Origin: Owenia fusiformis
Taxonomy: Eukaryota > Annelida > Polychaeta > Sabellida > Oweniidae
Direction of reading: 5' to 3'
Length of the DNA stretch: 64,000 bases
Assembly: GCA_903813345.2 (NCBI GenBank)
Contig: CAIIXF020000007.1
Location: 23,735,564-23,799,563 of the forward strand
Both the position numbers and the translations under genes were made by a program. Positions 24,944 to 37,722 of this stretch are shown piece by piece (the stretch's first letter is position 1; the number at the start of each line of letters is the position of its first letter). The notes under the pieces are model-generated. The model was not told the DNA's origin, searched no databases, and worked only from the letters and a program-made list of their open reading frames with translations.

Positions 24944-26247
24944 ACCACCGTCAATGCCCAGGGCTGAAATAGCAAATTTGAAATAGAAAATCTTACGCAC
25001 TGAACGATATCACTTTTCCCGGGAAACATAGCCGGATGGATAATGTCATTATTGCCCGACTAAAGTCATTAACGCCCGACACAATATTGCTCACGTCAAT
25101 ATAGCAATTTAAATGCCTTCTCAACTAGTACTAAAACCCCTAGAACAGGCCCTGCAAGGTGGTAATAATGGAATAATGTACCAACAGAAAGGCGTTTTTG
25201 TTTTGCTTTTAGAAGACCAAGTTTGAAGAAAAATGGTGCATTATAAGACTCACAATCCTTGATTTCAAATATCTGGTAGGTCTAAAACTGAAATTAATGT
25301 TTTTTCAACATGCATAGTTGGAACCACTTCATGGAAATACCATTGACAAATCATGAAATCACAGTATTATCTATAAGTTTTTTCTAGAATTCTGCTATTT
25401 TGTTATAATAATCTAATATATCGAATCATATCATAAGAATTATTCTTTTAAATTGAATTGAATTGATAATGTGTTCGAATATACAGGTTTTACTATATTA
25501 TAATTTTGAAGAATTTCATTTTGTGCTATTTAAAAAAACTATTACTTGCTTAGTCTCACACTGATTTCAACACAAACAATCAGAACCTTTAAGAGGCTGA
25601 TCAGTAGAATGTTCAGTTACACCAAAACATTTTTTCAGAACAATTATGCAGTCTGGACAATTAAAGTTACATAGTTACATATCAGAGGTTTTGTTTGATC
25701 TTGTCCTTATATGGTTACACCCTTTACAAAAGCCTAAATAACTTTGTTAGGATGGCGGACCTTTGAGGATTTAGGATTGTGATATCCGAAGTTTATACTC
25801 CTCTTGCCAGATAATACCTGAGATACAGAGCCATGAATAACCAAATGAAACACTCCTTTCATAAAGAGGGTCAGATATATCAAAACGGGATTTTAGAGGG
25901 TAATTTGGTCAATATTTAAATACTGTAGAGTACTTCAAAAGGTTTTTTAACACATTTACAAAATTGGTAAATCTGTGTTTTATGGCAAGAAAAAATGGAA
26001 AGGTAAAAAAGGAAGTACTTTAAATGACCATTATATATCTTAATCCAACTTTGATTGACGGTGCTTGATTTTTAAAAGCTATTATCTTTACTCTGTAAAC
26101 ATATATAAAACATTAAAAGATATGACCAATAAATAAGATTACATTTTTATGTTGTCTACTTCTGTTTCAAGTGTCCAGTTGAATTCAAAAGTGACAGATA
26201 ATAACATTTGTACTTATTATATGACACATAAAATATTTCAATGTATT
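24944..26247. other. No gene seen
   Basis: AT-rich. A possible small inverted-end segment runs from attattaccaccg (24940) to ggtggtaataat (about 25160), with gcccgac words repeated inside. Confidence 0.4.
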
Positions 26248-26603
26248 TCATACTTGAGTGGGTTTGGGGTAGATATCACCCGGGAATATATATCATATCT
26301 GAGGAGCGGGCAGGATATATTGTATATGTCCCGCTCTAGGCCAAATGCGGGCAGATATAATATATCCATCCCGCTCCCGGGAATTTTTTCAAAAGTTTAA
26401 AAAAGTTTAAACATTTTAAAAATTTAAATTTCAGAAGTTTAAAATTTTTCAAAAAAAGTTTAAATGTTACAATTCTATTGTATTGAGCTGAAGGAATATT
26501 ATGAAAATGTTAAATATAAATTGTGCTTTTACAGTATAGGCCTATTTTGTCATTTGAAAAAGGTGGTAAAGGTTATATCTACCCCAAACCCACTCAAGTA
26601 TGA
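26248..26603. mobile_element. Foldback element (TCATACTTGAGTGGG ends)
   Basis: tcatacttgagtgggtttgg (left) and ccaaacccactcaagtatga (right) are exact inverted copies for over 25 bp. The centre is GC-rich and palindromic (cccgggaat...attccgggag-like words). No frame. Confidence 0.85.
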
Positions 26604-26612
26604 GATACACCA

Positions 26613-26750
26613 GTTATGTACGGTCGGTTTTGGATACAGTGTTTATCCCGCAGGAAATATGTGTATCTACCTCGGTCCCTGCGGTCCCTCGTGAGATACA
26701 CATATTTCCCTTGGGATAAACCCTGTATCCAAAACCTCCCAGTACATAAC
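26613..26750. repeat. Hairpin with GC-rich loop, abutting the 26248 foldback
   Basis: Arms gttatgtac...ttttggatacagtgtt and aaccctgtatccaaaacc...gtacataac enclose the loop acctcggtccctgcggtccc. Related half-arms (atttccctcaggatata) occur near 31868 and 32346. Confidence 0.8.
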
Positions 26751-27027
26751 CCTTATTTATCTAGCCATATCTGATTTATATCTAAGTTAAATTTTTGTGT
26801 TGGCCTAAAGTATACATTTTATATTTATTGAAATTAATGATCCTTACATAAATGATATTTTATTTTTTCATTCAATTCTTATTAATTAGGATATTTCAAC
26901 ATTTCAATTGATTTCACATTTGATCGGATAACTCAAATCTTTTCTCTGCTATTTTGAATTTTCTATGGAATATGAAATAAAAAGTCACAAAATACTTATA
27001 TAACAATACTGAAATAAGTTAAAAAAT

Positions 27028-27237
27028 ACAGGGTGACCCAGAGGTAATATCAAATGTGTTGCCATTTCGATACTACTTGATCAATCATCTTTAAACATGT
27101 TTTTCAAGCAGTATTGAGTTATTACCTCAAGATTGAAGTTTGACTAGTTGATACACATCTGTACCAAGTTTCAAGAAGATTGGTCCAGTCATAATAAAAT
27201 GGCAACATCTTTGACATTATTTCTGAATCACCATGTA
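27028..27237. mobile_element. MITE with TACAGGGTGACCC ends, copy 1
   Basis: Left tacagggtgacccagag and right ttctgaatcaccatgta are imperfect inverted copies ending in TA. No coding frame. Confidence 0.65.
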
Positions 27238-28328
27238 GTATATATTAACTTGGGCCATGCTCAAATGCTATGCCAGCTAACACACCAGCGACAAGCCAAC
27301 TTTTAGAACATGCCCTCAAAATCGTATATGATAATTGTTATTAAATAGTTCTATTTCAAGTACATAGATCATAATTATTACACAATAGCTATGTAAGAGA
27401 GTATGTTATAAGTGGTTTGTTTGTACATATCAATCTTAAACCAGATTGCATTAGTGATTTTGTGGGGCATAGATTATGACATAAATATAAATCGGCTAGT
27501 ATCTATTTGTTTTATGCTGCTAATTCACCCAAGATAAACTGTCTGTTCAAAGGTACATCTTACTCAGACTATTCCATTATTACAAAGGGGGACATGGGCG
27601 CCAATTATAAATCACAGATTTTAATTTCTGTTGGTGAATCATACCACTGAGATATTAAACCTTTTAAATTAGCAATGTAATACATGTACATACAAAGTAT
27701 AAAATATTAGATTACCCAAATTCCTATTGCAAAACACTATTAAAACATCTACCTCTGAATTAGAAAAAAAATAAAAATAAAATTAAAACATCTATCTCTA
27801 AATTATAATGAAAATACATTGTAGTTTGCATATAAATGTATCATACAACATGAATATTAGAAAAAATCAATCTTTACACTTTTTAAAAAATAAGCTGATG
27901 GCATAAACGATGACCATTATGACACAGGTGTACCCATTTTTATATCAGGAATTCCATAGCAACAAATTGTGACCGCTAACATTTTGTGGATATATAATTT
28001 TTTTTAAGTGAATGGACATATTCAATGACCTTACATTTATTAATCATTATATTTTTGATAATACCAATTCATATATCTTTATATGGCATATATTGCTCTA
28101 TAAGCTGACCGATAAACATGAGGTCTATTAAGGTCTATTGATAAACAATTATGATTTAATTACATTACGCTTAACAAGGAGTCTTTAATCAAAAATATGA
28201 CATATTTAAGAGAGACCATCTCACCTTTCAACACCTCATACGTGCCAAACTGCGATATTAGCAATCAATTCAGAATTACTTGTGATTAAATCATTTAGAA
28301 ACATCCTTTTTACTGATGCAATATCATG

Positions 28329-28512
28329 AAGGCCCGTAGCCAGGGAGGGTTTGGGGGGTTCGGGTGAACCCTCCTGGCCAAAAGTTCTTTAAATATCATG
28401 CAATTTTTCACCATTCTGAGCATTTTTCATGTGATTTTGGGCAAGATTTGTCAAAGTAAACCCTCCTGGATTTTTTGGAGAAGTGAACGGGCAAAAGCTG
28501 GCTATGGGCCTG
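28329..28512. mobile_element. GGCCCGTAGCCAG-end MITE, copy 1
   Basis: Left end aaggcccgtagccagg and right end ctggctatgggcctg are inverted copies. Probable 5-bp duplication TCATG/TCGTG. The interior shares caccattctgagcattttt with other copies. Confidence 0.8.
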
Positions 28513-29050
28513 TCGTGTAAAAATGCAGAAAACTATAACTAGACAAATCTGAAAGACTTAATAAATAAATGAAAGAGAGTCAAACCTGACTTCAAAGCAT
28601 ATTTACTTTCAAAAAGAAAAGCTATTTTGATACGCCCCTCTACATTTATACAAAAATAAACAATTTTTAGTTGATTTTGTTTCAAATTACATATATTATG
28701 GAATGTGACATTTAATTGAGCTTATTGGTTTGTTATAAATTAATTTTACATTCTGTATCTGACCTTATCAAATCAAAGTATGTCCAAACTGATATACCAG
28801 TACAATAGTACATGGGTTAAGAGATAGCAAGTTTTCTGCTGGTGACAGATCAAGCCAATTAAACAGACAAACTGCCTAAAAATCTGTGTTTTTAGCTTTT
28901 TAACCATTTTGCTGCTTCTCATTATTTGAGAAATATGGCCCTTTCCAGAACACAAATCACTGTTTTAGAGAAACCATACTTTCACAAGTCTATTACTAAC
29001 ACATAGGGTTATCCAAAATGTTTCAGAAGTTATATACTTATCATAATATG

Positions 29051-29192
29051 CCTCAGTCACATTTGATCTACGGCAACCACACGGCAGCCATAGCTTCCCA
29101 AATTCGAGAGCAGTATGATGTACATTTTCTATATATCGATTTTGTGAAGCTACAGCCACTGTACGCCTGCCATAGAGCAAATGTGACTGAGG
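29051..29192. mobile_element. Short MITE (CCTCAGTCACATTTG ends)
   Basis: cctcagtcacatttg and caaatgtgactgagg are perfect 15-bp inverted ends. The interior is moderately GC-rich with no coding frame. Ends similar to 23893-23908. Confidence 0.75.
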
Positions 29193-29934
29193 GTTAAATC
29201 ATTTAATTTCATTATTTTGAAATCAGTCACAGAATATCTTCAAATATTGTAGTTCAATTTGTCAATTTTTGGATTGAAAGCTGCATTTTGTGAAGGAAGA
29301 CTAGACAAACACTTTGCATTCATTTGATTCCGCTTCTTAAAAGAGAGCTTCATCTTTATAACTAGACTTTATGTACAAGGTACTAGGGAATAAAATCTTG
29401 TTTCTTCATGTATTTCCAGAAGGATACTTCATTGTTACAAACATTAACTTGATAAGGTTAAACAATCTAATTTTCCACTTAATATCACCACTGATAACTA
29501 TCAAAGAGACTTCAAATGTTGAATAAATCTGAACTCTGAAGTAGAAAAAAGATAAACTGATCTGCATTTGACACTATTATAGAGCTATATCTATTTCATG
29601 AAATCTCCATGGATCAGGCTGTCTACATTCTGACTTTTAACATTTTGTTCTTCAAAGTCTATCTCATCTATGGGTCATGCAAAAATACCATAGACAATAT
29701 ACCCAGAAATAATCAGTGATACCCCTTTCCATGGGGTTTACAAGAAGCCAAGAGTCTGCTACTCAATGGAGCAGTTAAAGTCATGTCTACCAATAATTCA
29801 AACCTGCTTTCAGACAGAACAATTTGCAAGCTTTGATTAACCTATAAACCTTAGCCCTTACTCTACCAAGTGAACCAGATCATTTACATTGACAGACTTG
29901 ATTCTTTTTTTCCCCCGAAATGTAACATATTCTT

Positions 29935-30305
29935 TACCCTTTGCATTCGTTTGACTTCACTTCTTAAAAGAGAGCTTCGTCTTCACTCTTTCAAACTAAA
30001 ATAAACCTGTGAACTCACCGCGCCAATCAGTGTTCGTCGGCCAAATTTGACCGACGTTCTTTATATGGTCATTCCTTCTGACGTCATCGTTGAGCCCGGA
30101 ATTGACCAATGACATGCGCATATTTGATTAGAACGCATTTGGCGCATGTTTCTTCAAGCTCGCTGATTGGTGGAAGGTCAGCGCGTAGGTCAAAAGTGAT
30201 TTACCCAAACTGTCACCGGTACCCGTCGTGGGGGCGGGGCTACTAAACTGTAATATGGTCTCTACTAGGCAGAGTGTAGTTTAACTAGACTCTGCACGCA
30301 GGGTA
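29935..30305. mobile_element. MULE-type MITE, copy 1 (371 bp)
   Basis: Starts TACCCT and ends AGGGTA; 9-bp target duplication CATATTCTT at 29926-29934 and 30306-30314. Strong identity to the elements at 31916 and 43701. GC-richer than its surroundings, with a short internal palindrome (cggccaaatttgaccg) and no coding capacity. Confidence 0.95.
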
Positions 30306-30314
30306 CATATTCTT

Positions 30315-31906
30315 TTGCCAGCAGAAACAAACGTTTATACAAATTACCTCAAAGGAAACCTGAACTAAACAGCCCCAAGCCTAATTGAAAGTTTAAATAT
30401 AAAGAGATTGTTGATCAGATTTTTGCAATCTTGATTCACAAGCCTGTTCAGTTGTTCCAATTGTGTTATAACACCTTGGAAGTCGAAGGTGGATTTTTGC
30501 CTCATTTTTTAAATTTTTCGATTTCAAACATTCACAAATGCCAAAATATTCCCTGATCAACCTGCAACTTGATACATAAAACATTTTTTCCTTGGTAAAA
30601 TTTAGATTCTACATACTACCCTTTTGAATCTCTACCTGTGAGGCAAACTAACATCTGACTAAAAAATGATTTTACAGTGTCAATTTTACAGGTACAATCT
30701 TAACAGTCTCAAATGAAGTGCTAATAGGAGTCTAAATGTACCATGATTGTAAGGAACAGAAAATATGATGTCATGAAGTTCTGACTATAAATTCTGATAA
30801 GATGGCTAAATCAAAGAAATTGAAGATTAGGCATAATTGACTCATTAGCAAATTGCTATTTTTTCCAATTACATAAAATCAACAAATAACCTTGGTATAA
30901 CACTAGTAAGTGACTGTTCAAGTATTTCTGTACAATTCAAGGTTTTCACCTTAAATATTTGAGGAAATACAATTAGGAAAAAATGAAAAATGAGTCCAAA
31001 TGTTCTGTTTCTTATAATAGTTCTTAATTGTTCGTTTTGGGTTAAAGGTAAGTTCATGCATTTTATATTATACAAACAAGAACTACACTTCCAGTAAGCA
31101 TACAACACACAGGTTTTGCTTCACTTGTGGTCAAATTCAACACACAACACTAACGGTCTCCCAACACCTTCAAAGTAAAGGGCTGTGCCTCCTGAAATAT
31201 ATTACCACCCAGATAAGAATCAGGAAACACTGGACAGTAGTTCAGAAGAAAAGATAAAAGGTGAACCAACATGAGACAAGATCCCATAGGGAAAAGTGAT
31301 ATGATGAATGTTTTTAAAATAGTCTTAACTGGTGATTCTAATATGACTTTTCCATCTCTCTGACTTATCATCTCAAATTTGGTCCATTTTGCAAAAAGTT
31401 CTCTGATGATTAGACCAAAGTTTAGCCATGGTTCACAGCAGCCCAAAATGATAATACTGGACTCACTTATATGAAAACAAAATCCAGGAAAACACTAGTG
31501 CTCGCTTATAAATACTTTCTGAAGTTCCAACTCGTTTTTTCTACTCTGCAGGTGGTGTCAGGGGTGTTTAGATTTAGCAGTTAGCTTACAAGTTTGTACT
31601 GTGGAGATAAATAAACACTGGGACACTTTCAGTTAATCAATCCATCAAACCAGTAAAAACTATTATACTTTGTTATGTATACATGTTTCACCCCCCAGAA
31701 GGGTCATATACACTCCCTGCATTACATCATTTAATATGGGCCACCTCCACATTTTTCAATGATACTCGTGGGCTGAATTTTGAAGCTTTATAGGCTGTTC
31801 TCACATGTTTTTATAGTACCAAGAGATGCACTACTTTTTACGAGGTCCTAGGTAAGATATTCATATTTCCCTCAGGATATACCTTATATATAAACCTATA
31901 ACCCTC
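30315..31906. other. No gene seen between MULE copies 1 and 2
   Basis: The longest frame (31150-31446, -) has no codon or composition signal and no recognisable motif. No exon set could be assembled. Confidence 0.45.
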
Positions 31907-31915
31907 ATATATGAC

Positions 31916-32283
31916 TACCCTTTGCATTCGTTTGACTTCACTTCTTAAAAGAGAGCTTCGTCTTCACTCTTTCAAACTAAAATAAACCTGTGAACTCACC
32001 GCGCCAATCAGTGTTCGTCGGCCAAATTTGACCGACGTTCTATATATAGTCATTCCTTCTGACGTCATCCTTGAGCCCGGAATCGGCCAATGACATGCGC
32101 ATATTTAATTAGCACGCATTTAGCGTATGTTTCTTCAAGCTCGCTGATTACGTCAGCGCGTAGGTCAGAAGTGATTTATTTCCAAAACTGTCACTGGTAT
32201 CCATCGTGGGGGCGGGGCTACTAAACTGTAATATGGTTTATACTAGGCAGAGTGTAGTTTAACTAGACTCTGCGCGCAGGGTA
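31916..32283. mobile_element. MULE-type MITE, copy 2 (368 bp)
   Basis: Same family as the element at 29935, same orientation, flanked by the 9-bp duplication ATATATGAC at 31907-31915 and 32284-32292. Confidence 0.95.
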
Positions 32284-32974
32284 ATATATGACCTGATAAA
32301 ATTAGCACACTATTTGTTCTCTGGGCCCTTGATAAGATATCTATATTTCCCTCAGGATATAACCCACACACAAAACCTTCAATAGCATATACCGCCTGAT
32401 ATGTCAAACAGAATATTTATTCACCCAAGCCCTAGTACCCTAGTTCTTCTTGAAAATTAAAGTCCTACCAAAAATCTATTTGGATTACAATTCCACAAAA
32501 TGTTTATTTTTCTTGCCAACATCTCAGGTGCTTTAAGTATCATATCCTAAGTTATCTGAGGTAGGACATATTTTTCCCACTATACTTAAGGTACATTACA
32601 GGTACATGAAAGACTTCATAAGTGCACTACATTAACGATGATCAAATTAAGCGTTATTTGGAAAATGTTTATTGTATGTTTAGTGTTAAATAAAAGGCTG
32701 GGTGGATTAAATCCATATTTCTATTTTGGGATATTTACCAGATTTGTTGTAATACTACATTAGTTTTGATTGTTGTTTTTATCTGCATAATTGAGCTTGA
32801 GATAATATAACAGATATTTTCTGGCAAATCTTTACACACTCAGTTTATACACTCTGTATAAATGATTTGAAGACTGGTCAAAATGTTTTAGTCAAATTGA
32901 AAATATCTCACACCCGTCAGTGTGGTTATTCCCTGTACTATTTACAAATAGAGAATACAGATGCAGCAAAACTT

Positions 32975-33155
32975 GTAAATGTGTACACCTCTGTTATGTG
33001 AACATCTAGTTAATATGAATACCTTTTATGTGAATATTGCTCTTATATGAACACACTTGTAATATGAATTCTCTCTAATATGGACACCTTTCGAATATGA
33101 ACATCTCTCTTCTGTTAATATGAACACATCCCTAATACAAACACCTGGTAATGTG
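32975..33155. repeat. Degenerate short tandem repeat (aatatgaacacct)
   Basis: Roughly 22-26 bp imperfect units with variants of taatatgaacacctct recur about seven times. No coding frame. Confidence 0.65.
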
Positions 33156-33668
33156 AACACATTTCACAAGTCTCAGCACTTTTACTGCATATTTATGTAA
33201 TATCCTTTTGAAAGCCCCCCCCCCCTCTTGAAATACAACATACAGTAGTATGGTTATTCAATTATAAAGATTGTGGTCATTAACAAAATATTTGTGTATA
33301 ATATCAGGAGATTTAAATCAATCATATAATCAACAGACCAATGTATGTTTTCAGTACTTAGTATCTCCAGGGCAATCTAATCTTGAAATCTGTCTTATTT
33401 CAGTCGCAGCATCTACTAAAGCCATCATAAATGAAAGTGTTTTTTTAAGAATTTTTAAACAACAATGTTGGTGACTTGTAAATATTATTATGCAAGTGTT
33501 GACATTTTGTTTTTTAAACCAAGGGAGTAAACTTTTCCAAACTTGTCATTTGTACTGACTGCTACAGAAGCTAAATTAAGGTAGGCAGAATAGAATAAAT
33601 TGCAGACCCCTTTGTGCATGTGACCTGTCAATATACAAGCCAGAAAATCATTCTTCTTTGCCTTCCTT

Positions 33669-33810
33669 ATGCCTGGGTCACATATGCTCCGATCCATCGG
33701 CCGGCGCCCGGCTGATTGAGTGTTTTCTTCAATATTATATTCAATTTTGAACAAAATACTCAATCGGCCGGGCGCCGTAGCGAAAATTGGAGCAAATGTG
33801 ACCAAGGCAT
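33669..33810. mobile_element. Short foldback MITE (ATGCCTGGGTCACA ends)
   Basis: atgcctgggtcacatatgct and agcaaatgtgaccaaggcat are inverted, continuing into cggccggcgcccggc / cggccgggcgccg. The interior is AT-rich. Confidence 0.78.
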
Positions 33811-36256
33811 TACGAAAAAATCATTACCAAGCTAAATCACATTAACAATGGTTACCAGCTATGACATGAAATTTTTAAAGGTTTTTGAACCAGTTGTTCC
33901 TGCTGTCAACTCCATGCTGATAATTTAGATATCGGAAATTACCCTTAATAGCAAAATGCTAAAAACGAAACATGGTTTTCATTTGTTAACAAAGCCAGGA
34001 CATGGCTTACATGTGTAGTCTCACTGGGATATCACATGTATGTTATAGATCCCCATGGGGTTAACATCATTTGCGATTATAGATTCAATTAGAGATTCAC
34101 TGAGCCAATTTCCAAATAAATGCTGATAAAAATTTATCGAGCATGATGAACTGGTAAGTGTGAGAGATACACAGGTTTAATATAATGACAATTTTGAATT
34201 TCTCATCTGATGAATGATACAAATAAAGACCAATTTTCACACGCTTATTGGAAACAATGATGTTAAAACACTTCCAGTTCCATTAACCCTTTCCAGATCA
34301 TCTAACCTCTTTATGCCAGACTATTTATCAGTTCCAAAGAACAATAGTAATAAATTAAAATCAAGCAATATGGTTATAAGTGTCTACTTATATATACAAT
34401 CAAGACCTGATAACAGGTAATAAAAAAAAAGTTTGCTGGCTATCTGCATTTTGATTTCGGGTTTGACAAGCTCTTGAATAAATATTGCTTATGCACAACT
34501 AGTCTTGATCTGTAATATCAACTATTTACAGAGTGCATGTTATCCCCAAGCAATGCCTTAATTCGCAGACTTTTCACATTATTACAGTGTTCTTCTATTC
34601 AAGGATCAAGCTTTATCCCTTGTAGTGACTCTGGAGTACTCTCAATGATAATGTCATACTTATACATGACTTACCATGAAGCCTTAAAGCCCAACCAAAT
34701 CATTCCCTTGACTTTACAGTAATTTAACATTTAACAATTTTAAAATAGACTTCATATCGCATTTTAGTACTTAAAATAGGTAGAAAACAGATCTATGGTT
34801 TCAACCCATTTAAAACTAAGACATCCCAGTCCCAAAGGTAAGAGGTCACTTAGGTACTCACGAGGACTGCAAGGCAGTCAGTACACTGATACTTTCCCTG
34901 CCCATAAGAAAGTATGGGAGTTGATATGCATTAGAATTAGGACCTTTTACCATTTTACATGATAACTAATCAATTTGAGACTGTGCACAACCAAAAATGC
35001 AACAGAGTTGTTAGGGTGTCAAAACAATAAAAAAATTCCTTGATGTCAAATCAATTCCAGGCTAAGCACACAAACAATATATATGACAGTCTATCACTGT
35101 CTGTCCTAACATACAAATACTAGTCTACTACTGACAGTCTACTATTGTAAGAACAATCCTCAAAATAAGTATAGAATAACCCAAACTTTGAACATTGAGT
35201 ACCCTTTTGATAACATAACAGGTCCAAAAATATCTAAAATTCTTCAGAGATACAAAAATGATTTCAATCAAGAAATAAACGTTTCAATGTTTTGGAAGAG
35301 TAGAGACCTGTGTCTCAGTGAGAGACTATCTGCTTAAGGGGGTAAATATTGTTAATTAGGTGCATCACTTATCACATTTAGCCAATTAACCTCTTATCAA
35401 AGTGATCTAATATGTTTAATCAGATCTAATAATTAACCTGAATTTCTATGGATAAGACACAACCACATAACTGCAATAAATACCTGCATAGTTCCTATAG
35501 TTTACCTTTGGCTAGATGTATTAAATTCTTCGTTTAGCATCACTTTGAATTTGGTTCGAAGAAATGAAATTTGAGCTCTTTAAAAGAATAATTAAACTCA
35601 TATTTTTATCATTCTAGCATGGACTATGCAAGAATCATGGAATATTTGTCTATAGTTTATGCATGATTTTGAAAAACAGATATTTATTTACAATAGCCTT
35701 ATTTTTCCTGTAGGTAATTATCCTCCTTCCCATGGTCAAAACGCTCGAATCAAGCAGGGTGTTAAAATGATCGGAATAATGCAATCATCTCAGCATAATT
35801 AAACCATCCGTCATGTTGATTGTCTGGTAAGAAAATTCTGTGCAATCAACTCGCTTCTGAAATTCTGAATATGGTTATTTCTTTGAAACCAAAATTTCTG
35901 CTTTCATTTAATTAGTTTCTGGCAATGTTTCTATGTTCACAATCACAGGTTTAAAGCACCTTTCAAATGAGACTATTATAATGATATACTGCTATTGAAA
36001 TAATGAAATAACTATTTAAGAATTTATAATGAAATGTTACTAATTGGGTCATTAAAAATCTCAAATTTTGCATAAGCATATCATAGCTGTGAGGCAATTT
36101 CAACGAGTATTAAGTATCACAAGAAAGTCAAGAAAGTTCAAGATTCATGAGAATTGACCTGAAAAATAGATCATTTATGTTTCAAAGCATTTTTATTGAG
36201 AGTATAGGCATAGATAATGACATCAATCGTCTTAGAAACCAGTATTTTATGAATCC

Positions 36257-36270
36257 GTTGCCATGACAAC
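36257..36270. promoter_or_regulatory. X-box-like (RFX) motif
   Basis: gttgccatgacaac fits RYYNYYWTRRNRAC. It lies 1.4 kb from the similar site at 37709; no gene start is recognised nearby. Confidence 0.3.
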
Positions 36271-37284
36271 CTCATCAGCAAGGTGTTGAAGACGTGATGC
36301 ATAATCACAGATGTAGAAACGGTTTCTACATGATGTTTCGTGTGTGTCTATGAAGGGATGTTCAGCCTGTCGGAAATTATCCTGATAACAGACTAAAGAA
36401 AGTTGTTTCCAAGAATATGAACTTATACACTGAGTTCATGTACGAGTATTCCCTTCCCAGCTGCAGCTTCCACAAATCTCCCGTCCATCTACCCAAAGTT
36501 TGGAACTATTTCGCTGACAAATAATACAGCATCTTCAACATGTATTTTTAGAGAAAATATGTTTTCCAAAATACAAACAGAAATCTTTCAAAATTGATTT
36601 ATTCAGCTATCATGGTTTTGTTGCGCATGTCAACATAAGAGGTAAGATATGTTATTTTACTGAATTCTAATCTCATAGAAACAGGGGATGATTTGCGGTT
36701 AAAGCCACACTAGTCGGGTACCTGATCTATTCAGAAGTACTCTAACTACAATTATTATATTAAGCAGCCGAAATGTTTCCCAGTCCAGTTTTTGCTATTC
36801 TTGAATATCACCATCTTGAATTACCAAAGTATGAAGGTTTCATAATGTCCATTTTTCAAAATCTGGTGAGAACCAAAAGATATTTTGCCTTAGGGGTGAG
36901 GCCATAATGCCCCTATCTGAGAATACAAAATTTAAATGCCTTCTTAGTTCTGACTAACTGTGGCAACTTGCTGCAGGTCTTCTTAAACGGATTAGGAGAT
37001 AACTACATGATATGCTTGATAAAACTCCCTTATTGCTAATAAATGGTGGAACAAGTAGGTACATCTCCAGCTTATCTTAAAGGGGCCAATATTCTTAAGT
37101 TCTGGGCTCTGCTACTTCACTTTCTCAGTTGGTCAAATCTTAATACTTAACCTGCGAAGTGTCAATTGAAAGTTCTCCTATGTAAGCAATCACGAGTCTG
37201 GCACAACATAATAGATCAAAGTCTTCTATCAGTTCCTTGATAGTATGAAAACAGAAAGATGTGATGAGAAAAAGAATATGTTTT

Positions 37285-37432
37285 CAGTGTTCTCCACAGG
37301 ATTTTTCTCAAGTGGGTGCAAAATTTTCATTTTGACATTCGTACCAAAATTGGTCAAAATATGCCAGTTTTTCATATTTTTTGCCTCATTTTCAAGTGGG
37401 TGCAAATGGATTTTCAGGTGGGTGCAAGCCTG
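37285..37432. repeat. Dispersed CAAGTGGGTGCA family, copy 1
   Basis: cagtgttctccacaggattt at one end, then tcaagtgggtgcaaaatttt and tcaggtgggtgcaag. The same modules occur inverted at 61510-61695. Noncoding. Confidence 0.7.
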
Positions 37433-37708
37433 ATTTAAAAAATAAATGCTAAATTCTTGGAAGATAACATGAGAAAGGTTACATAGATTTAGGAAATTAA
37501 GCCAAAGTATGTAGGTCCAGATGTTTGGGCTTTCTGGGTCATCTAGAAAGTGAACCCATTGATACCCAAGATCAGGGCACAATAACTCATAGGAAAGTAG
37601 GTCGGTAAAAACTAAACTGTGATGAGGTCAGTATCAAGGAAGACAAATGACAACACAGGAGGTCATGCAGTGCATGATGGTAGTCCAGCTGTGGCTACCT
37701 CGGACTCA

Positions 37709-37722
37709 GTTGCCATGGTAAC
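37709..37722. promoter_or_regulatory. X-box-like (RFX) motif
   Basis: gttgccatggtaac fits the 14-bp X-box pattern RYYNYYWTRRNRAC and is nearly palindromic. RFX factors use such sites in promoters of ciliary genes; no start exon is identified beside it. Confidence 0.35.

Noticed and set aside
31150-31446. 98-codon minus-strand frame between MULE copies
   Set aside because: No motif, no plausible start context and base composition like noncoding flanks.
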